NCBI GenBank assembly: GCA_903926285.1
Contig: CAIYIP010000072.1
Location: 1-5,947, forward strand
Origin: an uncultured Gammaproteobacteria bacterium
GTDB taxonomy: Bacteria > Pseudomonadota > Gammaproteobacteria > Pseudomonadales > Pseudohongiellaceae
Direction of reading: 5' to 3'
DNA length: 5,947 nucleotides
Shown here: piece after piece, positions 1 through 5,755 of the stretch
How the letters are laid out: the number at the start of each line of letters is the position of its first letter
Position numbering within the stretch: position 1 is the stretch's first letter
Position numbers and translations under genes: made by a program
Notes under the pieces: model-generated
The model's database searches: none
What the model was told of the DNA's origin: nothing
What the model saw: only the letters and a program-made list of their open reading frames with translations

Positions 1-600
1 CATTAATCCATGTTTTGTAAGAATATTCCACGGCTCTGGAACTTGGCTCATCTGAGTTTGTAAATCATGCTGACAGCATGGTGCAATTAACAACAATTTC
101 GCTCCGCCAGTAACCGCCCAAGCGATTGCATCATCAGTCGCGGTATCGCAAGCATGTAAGGCAATGGCTACATCACAAGAGGTGAGCGAAGTTTGATCGA
201 TCGCTTCCGCCCGGAATTCAATCGACTTTTCGATCTTGAGCTTCTTTGCAATCTCATTATTTCGCTTTAAGGATTCAGGTTTGATATCAATTCCAATTAC
301 ATGAACTGGCATATTTATGCTTTTTAAATACTGGTGAACTGCGAAAGTTAGATAGGCGCTGCCGCAACCAAGATCAGCAATCACTAATGGTTTCTCGGCA
401 GTTGGCTTAGCGATCTGTTTCGCCTCGGCCTCTGCTGGGGTGGCGGCAACTTTACCACCGTAGGTTTGTTGCCAGAGCAGGGCTTTTTCAGGAGTGCGGT
501 TGAATACCGTTAAGTCATAGCCTTTTGTTTGCAGATGGCCAGCCATGGGAAAGCCCATATTGCCGAGGCCAATAAAAGCGGTTTTGATTTTTGTGCTCAT
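1..600 (-). CDS. Chimeric ORF: 3-hydroxyisobutyrate dehydrogenase-like N-terminus joined to SAM-dependent methyltransferase (partial, C-terminus beyond window)
   Basis: The frame is open without a stop from an ATG at 600 to the left edge: 200 codons, incomplete. Residues 1 to about 57 match the start of the beta-hydroxyacid / 3-hydroxyisobutyrate dehydrogenase family. They show a Rossmann dinucleotide motif (GLGNMGFPMAGHL, residues 11-23), then the second strand with FNRTPEKA and an ATPAEA stretch. An ordinary family member would continue for about 230 more residues through the substrate loop and catalytic Lys domain. Here residues from about 65 on are instead a class I methyltransferase of the Methyltransf_32 type: motif I DLGCGSAYLTFA (76-87), motif II-like GIDIKPES (103-110), ALHACDTATDD (147-157) and LIAPCCQHD (171-179). 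The substrate is unknown. The dehydrogenase part lacks its catalytic domain, so it should not work as a dehydrogenase. It may be a true fusion, a recombinant gene or an assembly chimera. The domain identities are clear; the biological reality of the join is not. Confidence 0.7.
   Translation of the reverse strand, partial: MSTKIKTAFIGLGNMGFPMAGHLQTKGYDLTVFNRTPEKALLWQQTYGGKVAATPAEAEAKQIAKPTAEKPLVIADLGCGSAYLTFAVHQYLKSINMPVHVIGIDIKPESLKRNNEIAKKLKIEKSIEFRAEAIDQTSLTSCDVAIALHACDTATDDAIAWAVTGGAKLLLIAPCCQHDLQTQMSQVPEPWNILTKHGLM
397..438 (-). other. Junction zone between dehydrogenase-like and methyltransferase-like coding sequence
   Basis: This interval covers roughly residues 55-68 of the left-edge ORF. 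Here similarity to the dehydrogenase family ends (after ATPAEA) and the segment leading into the methyltransferase (PTAEKPLVIADLGCG) begins. A hand count gives about 43% G+C for 1-420 and about 52% for 421-600, so composition changes at about the same place as homology. No direct repeat, insertion-sequence end or stop codon is visible at the join. The exact breakpoint cannot be placed without homologue alignments. Confidence 0.5.
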
Positions 601-631
601 CGCGTTTTCTAGATTGAGTGAAAGATGTGGC

Positions 632-660
632 ACTATAAAGTATGGATGGTGCCATGCAAA
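632..660 (-). promoter_or_regulatory. Candidate sigma-70 promoter for the left-edge minus-strand ORF
   Basis: Read on the minus strand, TTTGCA (655-660) is followed after 17 nt by TATAGT (632-637). These match the -35 and -10 consensus at 4 of 6 and 5 of 6 positions. The predicted transcript would start about 25 nt upstream of the ATG at 600. This is motif-based only. Confidence 0.35.
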
Positions 661-700
661 GTGCAGGTGTAGATTGGTAACGTAATTCTGTATCCATGGA

Positions 701-727
701 TTGAGTGTCGACGATATCGGTTAGAAT
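701..727 (+). promoter_or_regulatory. Candidate promoter for pdxH
   Basis: TTGAGT (701-706) and TAGAAT (722-727) resemble -35 and -10 boxes, but the 15-nt spacer is shorter than the preferred 16-18. The predicted start lies about 30 nt upstream of the pdxH ATG. A 10-bp perfect palindrome, ATCCATGGAT (692-701), touches the upstream edge of the -35 box. This is a weak, motif-only call. Confidence 0.25.
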
Positions 728-765
728 GCAGCTATCGCCAAACCATGTAAGGACAGTTACGAATA

Positions 766-1404
766 ATGGATCTTGAACAAGTGCGCCGCGAATATCTGCA
801 GGGGGGGTTGCGCAGAGCTGACCTTCCTGCAGATCCCTTGCAACTTTTTGCGTTATGGCAGGAACAGGCTATCGCCAGTAATTTGCTGGATCCAACAGCT
901 ATGGCACTTGCGACTGTTTCAACAAACGGTCAGCCATCACAGCGCATAGTACTGTTGAAGAATGTTGATGAAAAAGGTTTTGTATTCTTCACAAACTACG
1001 GTAGCCGCAAAGCTGGCGAAATTTTTGCGAACCCCAAAGTCAGCCTGCTGTTCCCCTGGCACCCAATGGAGAGGCAGGTAAAAATTTGTGGTGCTGCGGA
1101 AAAGATCAGCGTAATGGAGTCTGCACGATACTTTGCGACGAGACCGCGTGATTCCCAGCTCGCTGCCTGGGCTTCCAGTCAAAGCCAGGCTATTACTTCC
1201 CGATCATTTTTGATGATGCAACTGGAAAATATGAAGCAGAAATTTGCGCAAGGCGAAGTGCCATTGCCAGATTTCTGGGGTGGAATCAGAGTGCGGCCCC
1301 ATCAGATTGAGTTCTGGCAGGGAGGTGCGAATCGCCTGCACGATCGCTTTGAATATAAACAACGCGAAGATAACACCTGGAGCATTTCCAGGCTGGCCCC
1401 TTAA
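766..1404 (+). CDS. pdxH: Pyridoxamine 5'-phosphate oxidase
   Basis: This is the cytosolic FMN-dependent enzyme that oxidises pyridoxamine 5'-phosphate or pyridoxine 5'-phosphate to pyridoxal 5'-phosphate with O2. It is the last step of the DXP-dependent vitamin B6 route and of B6 salvage. The 212-residue length is close to the 218 of E. coli PdxH, and the frame is complete. Family signatures are the N-terminal RREYLQGGL (7-15), the split-barrel FMN site RIVLLK (60-65) and FFTNYGSRKA (74-83), RQVKICG (103-109), RYFATRPRDSQLAAWAS (121-137), and the C-terminal block from GGIRVRP (172-178) to EFWQGGANRLHDR (182-194). Arg190 and His192 correspond to the E. coli Arg197/His199 pair that contacts the substrate. 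It ends in the typical RLAP. The ATG at 766 is preceded by AAGGA at 749-753, a usable though slightly distant ribosome site. It stands alone between a divergent and a convergent neighbour. A G7 run at 801-807 lies inside the frame without disturbing it. Confidence 0.97.
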   Translation: MDLEQVRREYLQGGLRRADLPADPLQLFALWQEQAIASNLLDPTAMALATVSTNGQPSQRIVLLKNVDEKGFVFFTNYGSRKAGEIFANPKVSLLFPWHPMERQVKICGAAEKISVMESARYFATRPRDSQLAAWASSQSQAITSRSFLMMQLENMKQKFAQGEVPLPDFWGGIRVRPHQIEFWQGGANRLHDRFEYKQREDNTWSISRLAP

Positions 1405-1432
1405 GTACCTTTTGCAATAACCGTGTGATGGC

Positions 1433-1954
1433 TCAGCCGTCCAGGGGATCGGCAGGTGTATCCAGCACCTGTTGATAAAAACCCCAATCCAGCCAACGCG
1501 CAAATTTGAAGCCTGCCTGTTGCACCGTTCCTGCATAGGTGAAGCCAAATTTTTTATGTAGCGCGATGCTGCCTTTATTGGCCATATCGATACCGCCAAC
1601 CAGAAAATGATACTGCTGCAGTTTCGCTGTGTTTATTAACTCCGCCATTAACTTGCTCGCGATGCTTTTTTTGCGATGATCCGTATACACATAAACAGAG
1701 TGTTCAATTGTGTACTTGTAAGCAGGCCTGGCCCTGAAGGGGCCGTAACTGGCAAAGCCGAGCAGCGTTCCTTGATCGTTGAGCATGCCGATAACTGGAT
1801 AATGTGCGGACTCCTTCTTCTTCGGCCAGACAATCATGGGATCCAGTGAGCGCGGCTTGGAGTCGGACAAAGCTGTTGAGTTGAGTATGGCCTCGTTGAA
1901 GATTTCCAGGATCTCATCTGCGTGATTTTCCCAAGTACAGTGGATGATTTTCAG
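1433..1954 (-). CDS. GNAT-family N-acetyltransferase (phosphinothricin acetyltransferase-like), probable CTG start
   Basis: This is a cytosolic GNAT-fold acyltransferase expected to move an acetyl group from acetyl-CoA to a small amine. The subfamily is often annotated phosphinothricin- or methionine-sulfone-type, but the substrate is not known here. The conserved N-terminus (residues 2-30, with EILEIFNEAILNSTAL at 14-29) lies upstream of the only common alternative start, a TTG at 1870. The frame stays open back to a TGA at 1970-1972 and contains no ATG or GTG. CTG at 1952-1954 falls exactly where family members begin (x-K-I-I) and has AAAGAAG nine nt upstream, giving 173 residues. Other family blocks are PVIG (53-56), GFASYGPFRARPAYKYTIEHSVYV (66-89), GGIDMANKGSIALHKKFGF (120-138) and GFKFARWLD (148-156). 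The acetyl-CoA loop, usually R-x-x-G-x-G, reads R94-K-K-S-I-A99, so both glycines are replaced. It sits 84 nt after the permease gene on the same strand and may be the last gene of that operon. Confidence 0.85.
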   Translation of the reverse strand: MKIIHCTWENHADEILEIFNEAILNSTALSDSKPRSLDPMIVWPKKKESAHYPVIGMLNDQGTLLGFASYGPFRARPAYKYTIEHSVYVYTDHRKKSIASKLMAELINTAKLQQYHFLVGGIDMANKGSIALHKKFGFTYAGTVQQAGFKFARWLDWGFYQQVLDTPADPLDG

Positions 1955-2038
1955 TGATTGTGTCTTCTTTCAACAGGAACAGTATTTATGGGAGAAACCT
2001 GCAGGCTCGGCAAATATCTGCCTTTCACATTGGAACCG
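1955..2038 (-). other. Intergenic gap between permease and acetyltransferase genes
   Basis: This 84-nt gap separates two minus-strand genes. I see no rho-independent terminator: the only hairpin, GGCA/TGCC at 2009-2022, has a 4-bp stem and no following U-tract. No convincing promoter boxes were found. Read-through from the upstream permease is therefore plausible. Just before the acetyltransferase start, an AAAGAAG ribosome-binding-like stretch (1964-1970) is the only useful signal. Confidence 0.5.
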
Positions 2039-2920
2039 TTAACCTGGTAGCACATACCAGAGCAACGCCGGCAAGGTCAGAAATGACAACAATGTCGAGA
2101 TAACCACCGTGCCAGCGACTTCCTCGGGACTGCGGTTATAGCGTACGGCAAACAAATACGAAAAGACCGCTACCGGCATTGCGCTCTGCAGAATCATGAT
2201 GCCGCGCGCTACACCTTTAAGTCCCAGAATGTCCGACAGAGCTACGCCCACCAAAAATCCCATACCTATGCGAAGCACAGACAAGGCAAAGCTGCGCCTG
2301 AAGCTCGTGATCTGAAACCGCGCCAGCGACACTCCCATTGCAACCAGCATAAGAGGAATAGTCAGGTCACCCAGTAAGCTGGTAGTGTCCTGAATCCACC
2401 CAGGGGGCTTGCTACCAGTAAACAGAAACACCAGTGTGATGATTACGCTGATAAACATCGGGCTTTTAATCAGCTCCATCAGCGAGAGTCTGCCTGATGT
2501 AATCGCCATGCCGAGTGTGAAGCCAAACACGACGTTGACCATAAAATAGGTCAGACTGAGTGCGAGGCCTGATTCACCAAAAGCCAGCAAGCACAGCGGC
2601 AGTCCCATGTTGCCGACATTCGGAAACATTTGCGTGGGTAGCCACGTACGTTGATCAAGCTTACAAAGGTATAGGGCTGCCGCGCCTATCACGCCAAACA
2701 GTATCATTGCAGCAAATGCAGCCCAGGCCATACTGCGGAAAGCGACCATGTCGATGTTGATTTCCATGAACGTGGAAAAGATCAGGCACGGGGCTCCGAC
2801 CTCCATCACCAGTCGGGATACAAACGGAGTATCAAATTCCAGTCCGCGTTTTACCCAGCCGTAACCGACCAGAGAACAGATAAAAACCGGTGCAATGATG
2901 GAAAGTATGTTGAGAATCAT
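2039..2920 (-). CDS. AEC (auxin efflux carrier) family transporter
   Basis: This is an inner-membrane permease of the AEC family (bile/arsenite/riboflavin transporter superfamily). The 293-residue protein is almost entirely hydrophobic, with about 8-10 predicted membrane spans by eye. The first covers residues 4-22; others lie near 65-85, 105-115, 121-140, 155-168, 185-199, 212-228, 240-258 and 271-291. Family marks are LVMEVGAPCLIFSTF (37-51), the intramembrane PNVGNMGLPLCLLAFGE (100-116), the IPLMLVAMGVSL stretch (188-199), and the C-terminal AMPVAVFSYLFAVRYN (247-262) followed by STLLSFLTLPALLWYVLP. The ATG at 2918-2920 overlaps the stop of the upstream phosphofructokinase as ATGA, so I chose it over a GTG at 2927-2929 that lacks a ribosome site. 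A GGAAGG stretch one nt upstream of the ATG is too close for normal use, which suggests translational coupling. Characterised bacterial members export or import carboxylates such as malate, but the substrate here is not predictable. Confidence 0.9.
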   Translation of the reverse strand: MILNILSIIAPVFICSLVGYGWVKRGLEFDTPFVSRLVMEVGAPCLIFSTFMEINIDMVAFRSMAWAAFAAMILFGVIGAAALYLCKLDQRTWLPTQMFPNVGNMGLPLCLLAFGESGLALSLTYFMVNVVFGFTLGMAITSGRLSLMELIKSPMFISVIITLVFLFTGSKPPGWIQDTTSLLGDLTIPLMLVAMGVSLARFQITSFRRSFALSVLRIGMGFLVGVALSDILGLKGVARGIMILQSAMPVAVFSYLFAVRYNRSPEEVAGTVVISTLLSFLTLPALLWYVLPG

Positions 2921-4182
2921 ACCTTCCACGGTGCCAGTTTTTGCGGCACCAGGATTTTTTTCAGGCGCGCATACTGCGGCAGTCCATTTGCGTAAGGCGG
3001 GTAGTCTTCACCGAGAATCAGCGGCGCAAAATATTCACGTGCCGCTGCAGTGATGCCGAAACCATCGGCAGTAATAAAATCGCGTGGCATAAGCTTTTCT
3101 TTGTTCGCAACATCAGAAAGCAGTGCTTCGCCAACCGACCAGCGGTAAGGATTGGTGCTTTCGCGAACGACAGTAGGCATCACGGCATTTTTGCCTGCGA
3201 GGGCAAACTCCACAGCAGCCTTGCCCATGGCATAGGCTTGTTCCACATCAGTGCGCGAGGCTATATGGCGCGCAGCACGTTGCAGATAATCAGAAACAGC
3301 CCAGTGATATTTGTAGCCAAGTTCCTGCTTGACCATGCCTGCCAGAGTGGGAGCGACACCACCAAGCTGTACATGGCCAAAGGCGTCACGACTGCCTGCA
3401 TCGGCCAGGAAGGTACCATCGGCATAGTGAGCGCCTTCTGAAACCACAATCGCACAATAACCGTATTTTTTTACACAGTCAGAAACTTTGGCGAGGAAAG
3501 CGGCTTTATCGAATGCAATCTCGGGAAACACAATAATGTGGGGAGCATCACCTTCCTGTTCAGCAGCAAGTCCTGCGGCGCCCGCAATCCAGCCAGCATG
3601 ACGCCCCATCACTTCCATGACGAATACCTTGGTGGAGCTTTCGCTCATGGAAGCTACATCGAGACCTGCCTCGCGAATTGACACAGCTACATACTTGGCG
3701 ACTGAGCCAAAGCCAGGGCAGGTATCGGTAATCGGCAAGTCGTTATCAACAGTTTTGGGAATGCCGATACAGGTGATAGGAAACTGCATTTGCTGGCTGA
3801 ATTGGGCAACCTTGTTCGCCGTATCCTGCGAATCGCCACCACCGTTGTAAAAGAAATAACCGATGTTGTGAGCCTTGAATACTTCGATCAGACGCTCGTA
3901 TTCAGCCCGGTTTTGATCGAGGCCCTTCAGCTTGTAGCGGCATGAGCCAAAGGCCCCTGCGGGAGTGTGGCGCAGGGCTGCGATGTCGGCATCGCTTTCG
4001 AGACTGGTGTCGATCAGCTCTTCCCTGAGTGCACCGATGATGCCGTTACGCCCAGCAAGGACCTTACCCAGGACCTGCTGTTTGCGTGCGGTTTCGATCA
4101 CGCCGCAGGCAGAGGCATTGATCACAGCGGTAACACCGCCAGATTGGGCATAAAACACATTGTTGTTGGTTTGCGTGGTCAT
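2917..4182 (-). CDS. 6-phosphofructokinase, probably pyrophosphate-dependent (PPi:fructose-6-phosphate 1-phosphotransferase)
   Basis: This cytosolic enzyme of the PfkA superfamily interconverts fructose 6-phosphate and fructose 1,6-bisphosphate. The 421-residue length fits the longer PPi-type clade rather than the roughly 320 residues of E. coli PfkA. Motifs in order: YAQSGGVTAVINAS (11-24) for the phosphoryl donor, YNGGGDSQDT (112-121), IPKTVDNDLPITDTCPGFGS (141-160) with catalytic Asp146, VMGRHAGWIAGAAG (191-204), FPEI (219-222), GGVAPTL (274-280) and YLQRAARH (299-306). Lys143 replaces the Gly124 of ATP-dependent E. coli PfkA, a known marker of PPi use. The companion position, Gly104 in ATP enzymes and Asp in many PPi enzymes, is Ser118, so the donor call is strong but not final. 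The ATG at 4182 is chosen because AGGA lies nine nt upstream and family homology begins there; an in-frame ATG at 4212 and a TTG at 4233 add unconserved residues. The gene overlaps the downstream permease gene by four bases and is divergent from mpl. Confidence 0.93.
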   Translation of the reverse strand: MTTQTNNNVFYAQSGGVTAVINASACGVIETARKQQVLGKVLAGRNGIIGALREELIDTSLESDADIAALRHTPAGAFGSCRYKLKGLDQNRAEYERLIEVFKAHNIGYFFYNGGGDSQDTANKVAQFSQQMQFPITCIGIPKTVDNDLPITDTCPGFGSVAKYVAVSIREAGLDVASMSESSTKVFVMEVMGRHAGWIAGAAGLAAEQEGDAPHIIVFPEIAFDKAAFLAKVSDCVKKYGYCAIVVSEGAHYADGTFLADAGSRDAFGHVQLGGVAPTLAGMVKQELGYKYHWAVSDYLQRAARHIASRTDVEQAYAMGKAAVEFALAGKNAVMPTVVRESTNPYRWSVGEALLSDVANKEKLMPRDFITADGFGITAAAREYFAPLILGEDYPPYANGLPQYARLKKILVPQKLAPWKV

Positions 4183-4367
4183 CGGGAAAATTCCTGTTGT
4201 GTCTACGCCCATTCTACCGAAATCTGTGCACAATATTGCTTAGGTTCGGGCGAATTATTATCCGGAAAGACTGTGCCACGCATGACAAGCGCTCATGGGT
4301 TTTGCGACAATCCCTGATCAGCTACCAAGCAATAAAGCGGCCAGGATGGCAGTAGCAATGGGATCTT
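4183..4367. promoter_or_regulatory. Divergent intergenic region between phosphofructokinase and mpl
   Basis: This 185-nt region must hold the starts of two divergent transcripts. On the minus strand TAGAAT (4211-4216) is a good -10 hexamer about 29 nt upstream of the phosphofructokinase ATG, but no clear -35 box stands 16-18 nt further up. On the plus strand TTGCTT (4236-4241) and TATTAT (4256-4261) resemble promoter boxes with a short 14-nt spacer; TTGCGA at 4302-4307 lacks a good -10. Two overlapping 8-bp perfect palindromes, TGTGCACA (4225-4232) and CAATATTG (4231-4238), lie beside these boxes and could be operator half-sites. No riboswitch or small ORF was recognised. Confidence 0.3.
4192..4195 (-). 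promoter_or_regulatory. Ribosome binding site deciding the phosphofructokinase start
   Basis: Read on the minus strand, AGGA lies nine nt upstream of the ATG at 4182. The alternative in-frame starts at 4212 (ATG) and 4233 (TTG) lack a comparable purine-rich stretch. Confidence 0.55.
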
Positions 4368-5741
4368 ATGCATATACATATTCTGGGAATCTGCGGCACC
4401 TTCATGGGAAGCCTGGCAGTGCTGGCCAAACAGCTGGGACATGAGGTCAGCGGCTCCGACCAGAGCGTCTATCCGCCCATGAGCACACAACTCGAAGAGC
4501 AGGGCATCAGTCTTTGCAGCGGCTACGATCCTGCGCATATTGTCGCAAATGGACCTGATTTGATCGTGATTGGCAATACCTGTGCGCGTGGCAATCCCTC
4601 TGTTGAATATGTACTCGACAAGGGTCTGGCTTTTACTTCAGGGCCTGCGTGGCTGGCTGAACATGTTCTGCATGGTCGCTGGGTAATTGGCGTAGCAGGA
4701 ACCCATGGCAAAACCACCACTACCAGCATGGTGAGCTGGATTCTCGAATATGCCGGCATGGAACCGGGCTATCTGATTGGTGGTGTGCCCAAGAATTTTT
4801 CGGTCTCGGCGCGCCTCGGTTCTTCGGCGTTTTTCGTGATTGAGGCAGATGAATACGACAGTGCTTTTTTCGACAAGCGTTCCAAATTTATCCACTATCA
4901 GGCACGCACGGTCATTATGGGTAACCTGGAATTTGACCATGCCGATATTTTTCGCAACCTAGAAGACATCCAGATACAGTTCCATCATCTTGCGAAAACT
5001 ATCCCCTCATCAGGCCTGATAATTGCACCCGCGCAGGATACCAATCTTGATGAAGTTTTCGCGAAAGGAGTCTGGTGTGAAGTACAGCGTACTGGTCTTG
5101 ATGATGCTGCAGCCTGGCAAGTGCAAGCCTTGCAAGCGGATGGTTCAAGGTTGCAGATACGCAAGGGTAGCGAACAAGCAGAAATCAACTGGCAACTGCT
5201 GGGTGAGCACAATATGCGTAATGCAGTGGCGGCAGTGGCAGCGGCAGCCCATGTTGGAGTTCCGATCAGTGTGAGCTGTGCTGCGCTCTCATCTTTCGAA
5301 GGCGTGAAACGTCGACTCGAACTGCTGGGTACTATCGCAGGTATCAAAATTTACGATGATTTTGCCCATCATCCGACTGCCATCCAGACTACGCTTGAGG
5401 GTTTGCGCGCGAATATGACTGCCGCCGAAGAAACCGGTCGTTTGCTTGCGGTAATCGAAGCGCGCTCCAACACCATGAAGATGGGTTATCACCAGAACAC
5501 ACTCGCGGCGTCTTTCGATTCAGCTGATGCCGTGCTTTGGTATAAAAGTACAGTGACAAAACTGGACCTTGATGCAATTGCGGATAGTGCCAAGGCTGAA
5601 TTTTTGAGTATGACCGATACTGATTCGATGATTGCCTGGCTGTTGGCAAACGCGAGAAGCGGAGATCACATCGTTATCATGAGCAATGGCGGCTTCGAAG
5701 GTTTGCATCAGCGTCTGATCTCCGCCTTGCGGTCGCGCTAA
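4368..5741 (+). CDS. mpl: UDP-N-acetylmuramate--L-alanyl-gamma-D-glutamyl-meso-2,6-diaminoheptanedioate ligase (murein tripeptide ligase)
   Basis: Mpl is a cytosolic Mur-ligase-family ATPase that joins recycled tripeptide (L-Ala-gamma-D-Glu-meso-DAP) to UDP-MurNAc, so murein fragments re-enter wall synthesis without new tripeptide. At 457 residues it equals E. coli Mpl in length and is complete. The N-terminal Rossmann-like UDP-MurNAc domain opens with HIHILGICGTFMGSLA (2-17). The central ATPase domain has the P-loop GTHGKTTTTSMVSW (111-124), EADEYDSAFFDKRSKF (159-174) and NLEFDHADIF (186-195). HNMRNAVAA (281-289) and the linker YDDFAHHPTAI (329-339) lead into the C-terminal domain with EARSNTMKMG (364-373) and SNGGFEG (439-445). 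ICGTFMGSLA, as opposed to the GIGGxGMSG of MurC, and EARSNTMKMG, separate it from MurC. The ATG at 4368 starts exactly at the conserved N-terminus, although the ribosome site (GGGAT at 4360-4364) is weak. Its stop lies 14 nt before the next gene, suggesting cotranscription. The pathway implies an organism with DAP-type peptidoglycan and murein recycling. Confidence 0.97.
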   Translation: MHIHILGICGTFMGSLAVLAKQLGHEVSGSDQSVYPPMSTQLEEQGISLCSGYDPAHIVANGPDLIVIGNTCARGNPSVEYVLDKGLAFTSGPAWLAEHVLHGRWVIGVAGTHGKTTTTSMVSWILEYAGMEPGYLIGGVPKNFSVSARLGSSAFFVIEADEYDSAFFDKRSKFIHYQARTVIMGNLEFDHADIFRNLEDIQIQFHHLAKTIPSSGLIIAPAQDTNLDEVFAKGVWCEVQRTGLDDAAAWQVQALQADGSRLQIRKGSEQAEINWQLLGEHNMRNAVAAVAAAAHVGVPISVSCAALSSFEGVKRRLELLGTIAGIKIYDDFAHHPTAIQTTLEGLRANMTAAEETGRLLAVIEARSNTMKMGYHQNTLAASFDSADAVLWYKSTVTKLDLDAIADSAKAEFLSMTDTDSMIAWLLANARSGDHIVIMSNGGFEGLHQRLISALRSR

Positions 5742-5755
5742 CGCAAGACTGGTTT

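Noticed and set aside
515..697. Minus-strand 60-codon ORF over the left-edge gene start
   Set aside because: It lies in a different frame from the dehydrogenase-like start, has no recognisable motif and runs through the intergenic promoter region.
801..807. G7 run in pdxH as a phase-variation tract
   Set aside because: The run is short, in a housekeeping gene, encodes conserved Gly-Gly, and the frame is intact.
1405..1432. Bidirectional terminator between convergent pdxH and the acetyltransferase gene
   Set aside because: The 28-nt gap contains no stem-loop with a T-tract.
1204..1599. Minus-strand 131-codon ORF spanning the pdxH 3' end and the acetyltransferase 3' end
   Set aside because: It overlaps two well-supported genes in other frames and has no family-like sequence; it is a shadow.
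2009..2022. Hairpin GGCA/TGCC between permease and acetyltransferase as a terminator
   Set aside because: The stem is only four pairs with no U-tract on either strand.
2921..2929. GTG start for the AEC transporter three codons upstream
   Set aside because: It has no ribosome site, and the ATG at 2920 forms a typical ATGA overlap with the preceding stop.
2941..3441. Plus-strand 166-codon ORF opposite the phosphofructokinase
   Set aside because: The opposite strand encodes conserved family sequence throughout; this frame is low-complexity shadow coding with no known motif.
4183..4233. Extended phosphofructokinase start at a TTG (4233) or ATG (4212)
   Set aside because: The added residues do not resemble the family N-terminus, and the ATG at 4182 has the better ribosome site.
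5222..5252. GGCAGT/GGCAGC tandem-like repeat in mpl
   Set aside because: It encodes an alanine-rich helix expected after HNMRNAVAA in Mur ligases; codon reuse explains it.
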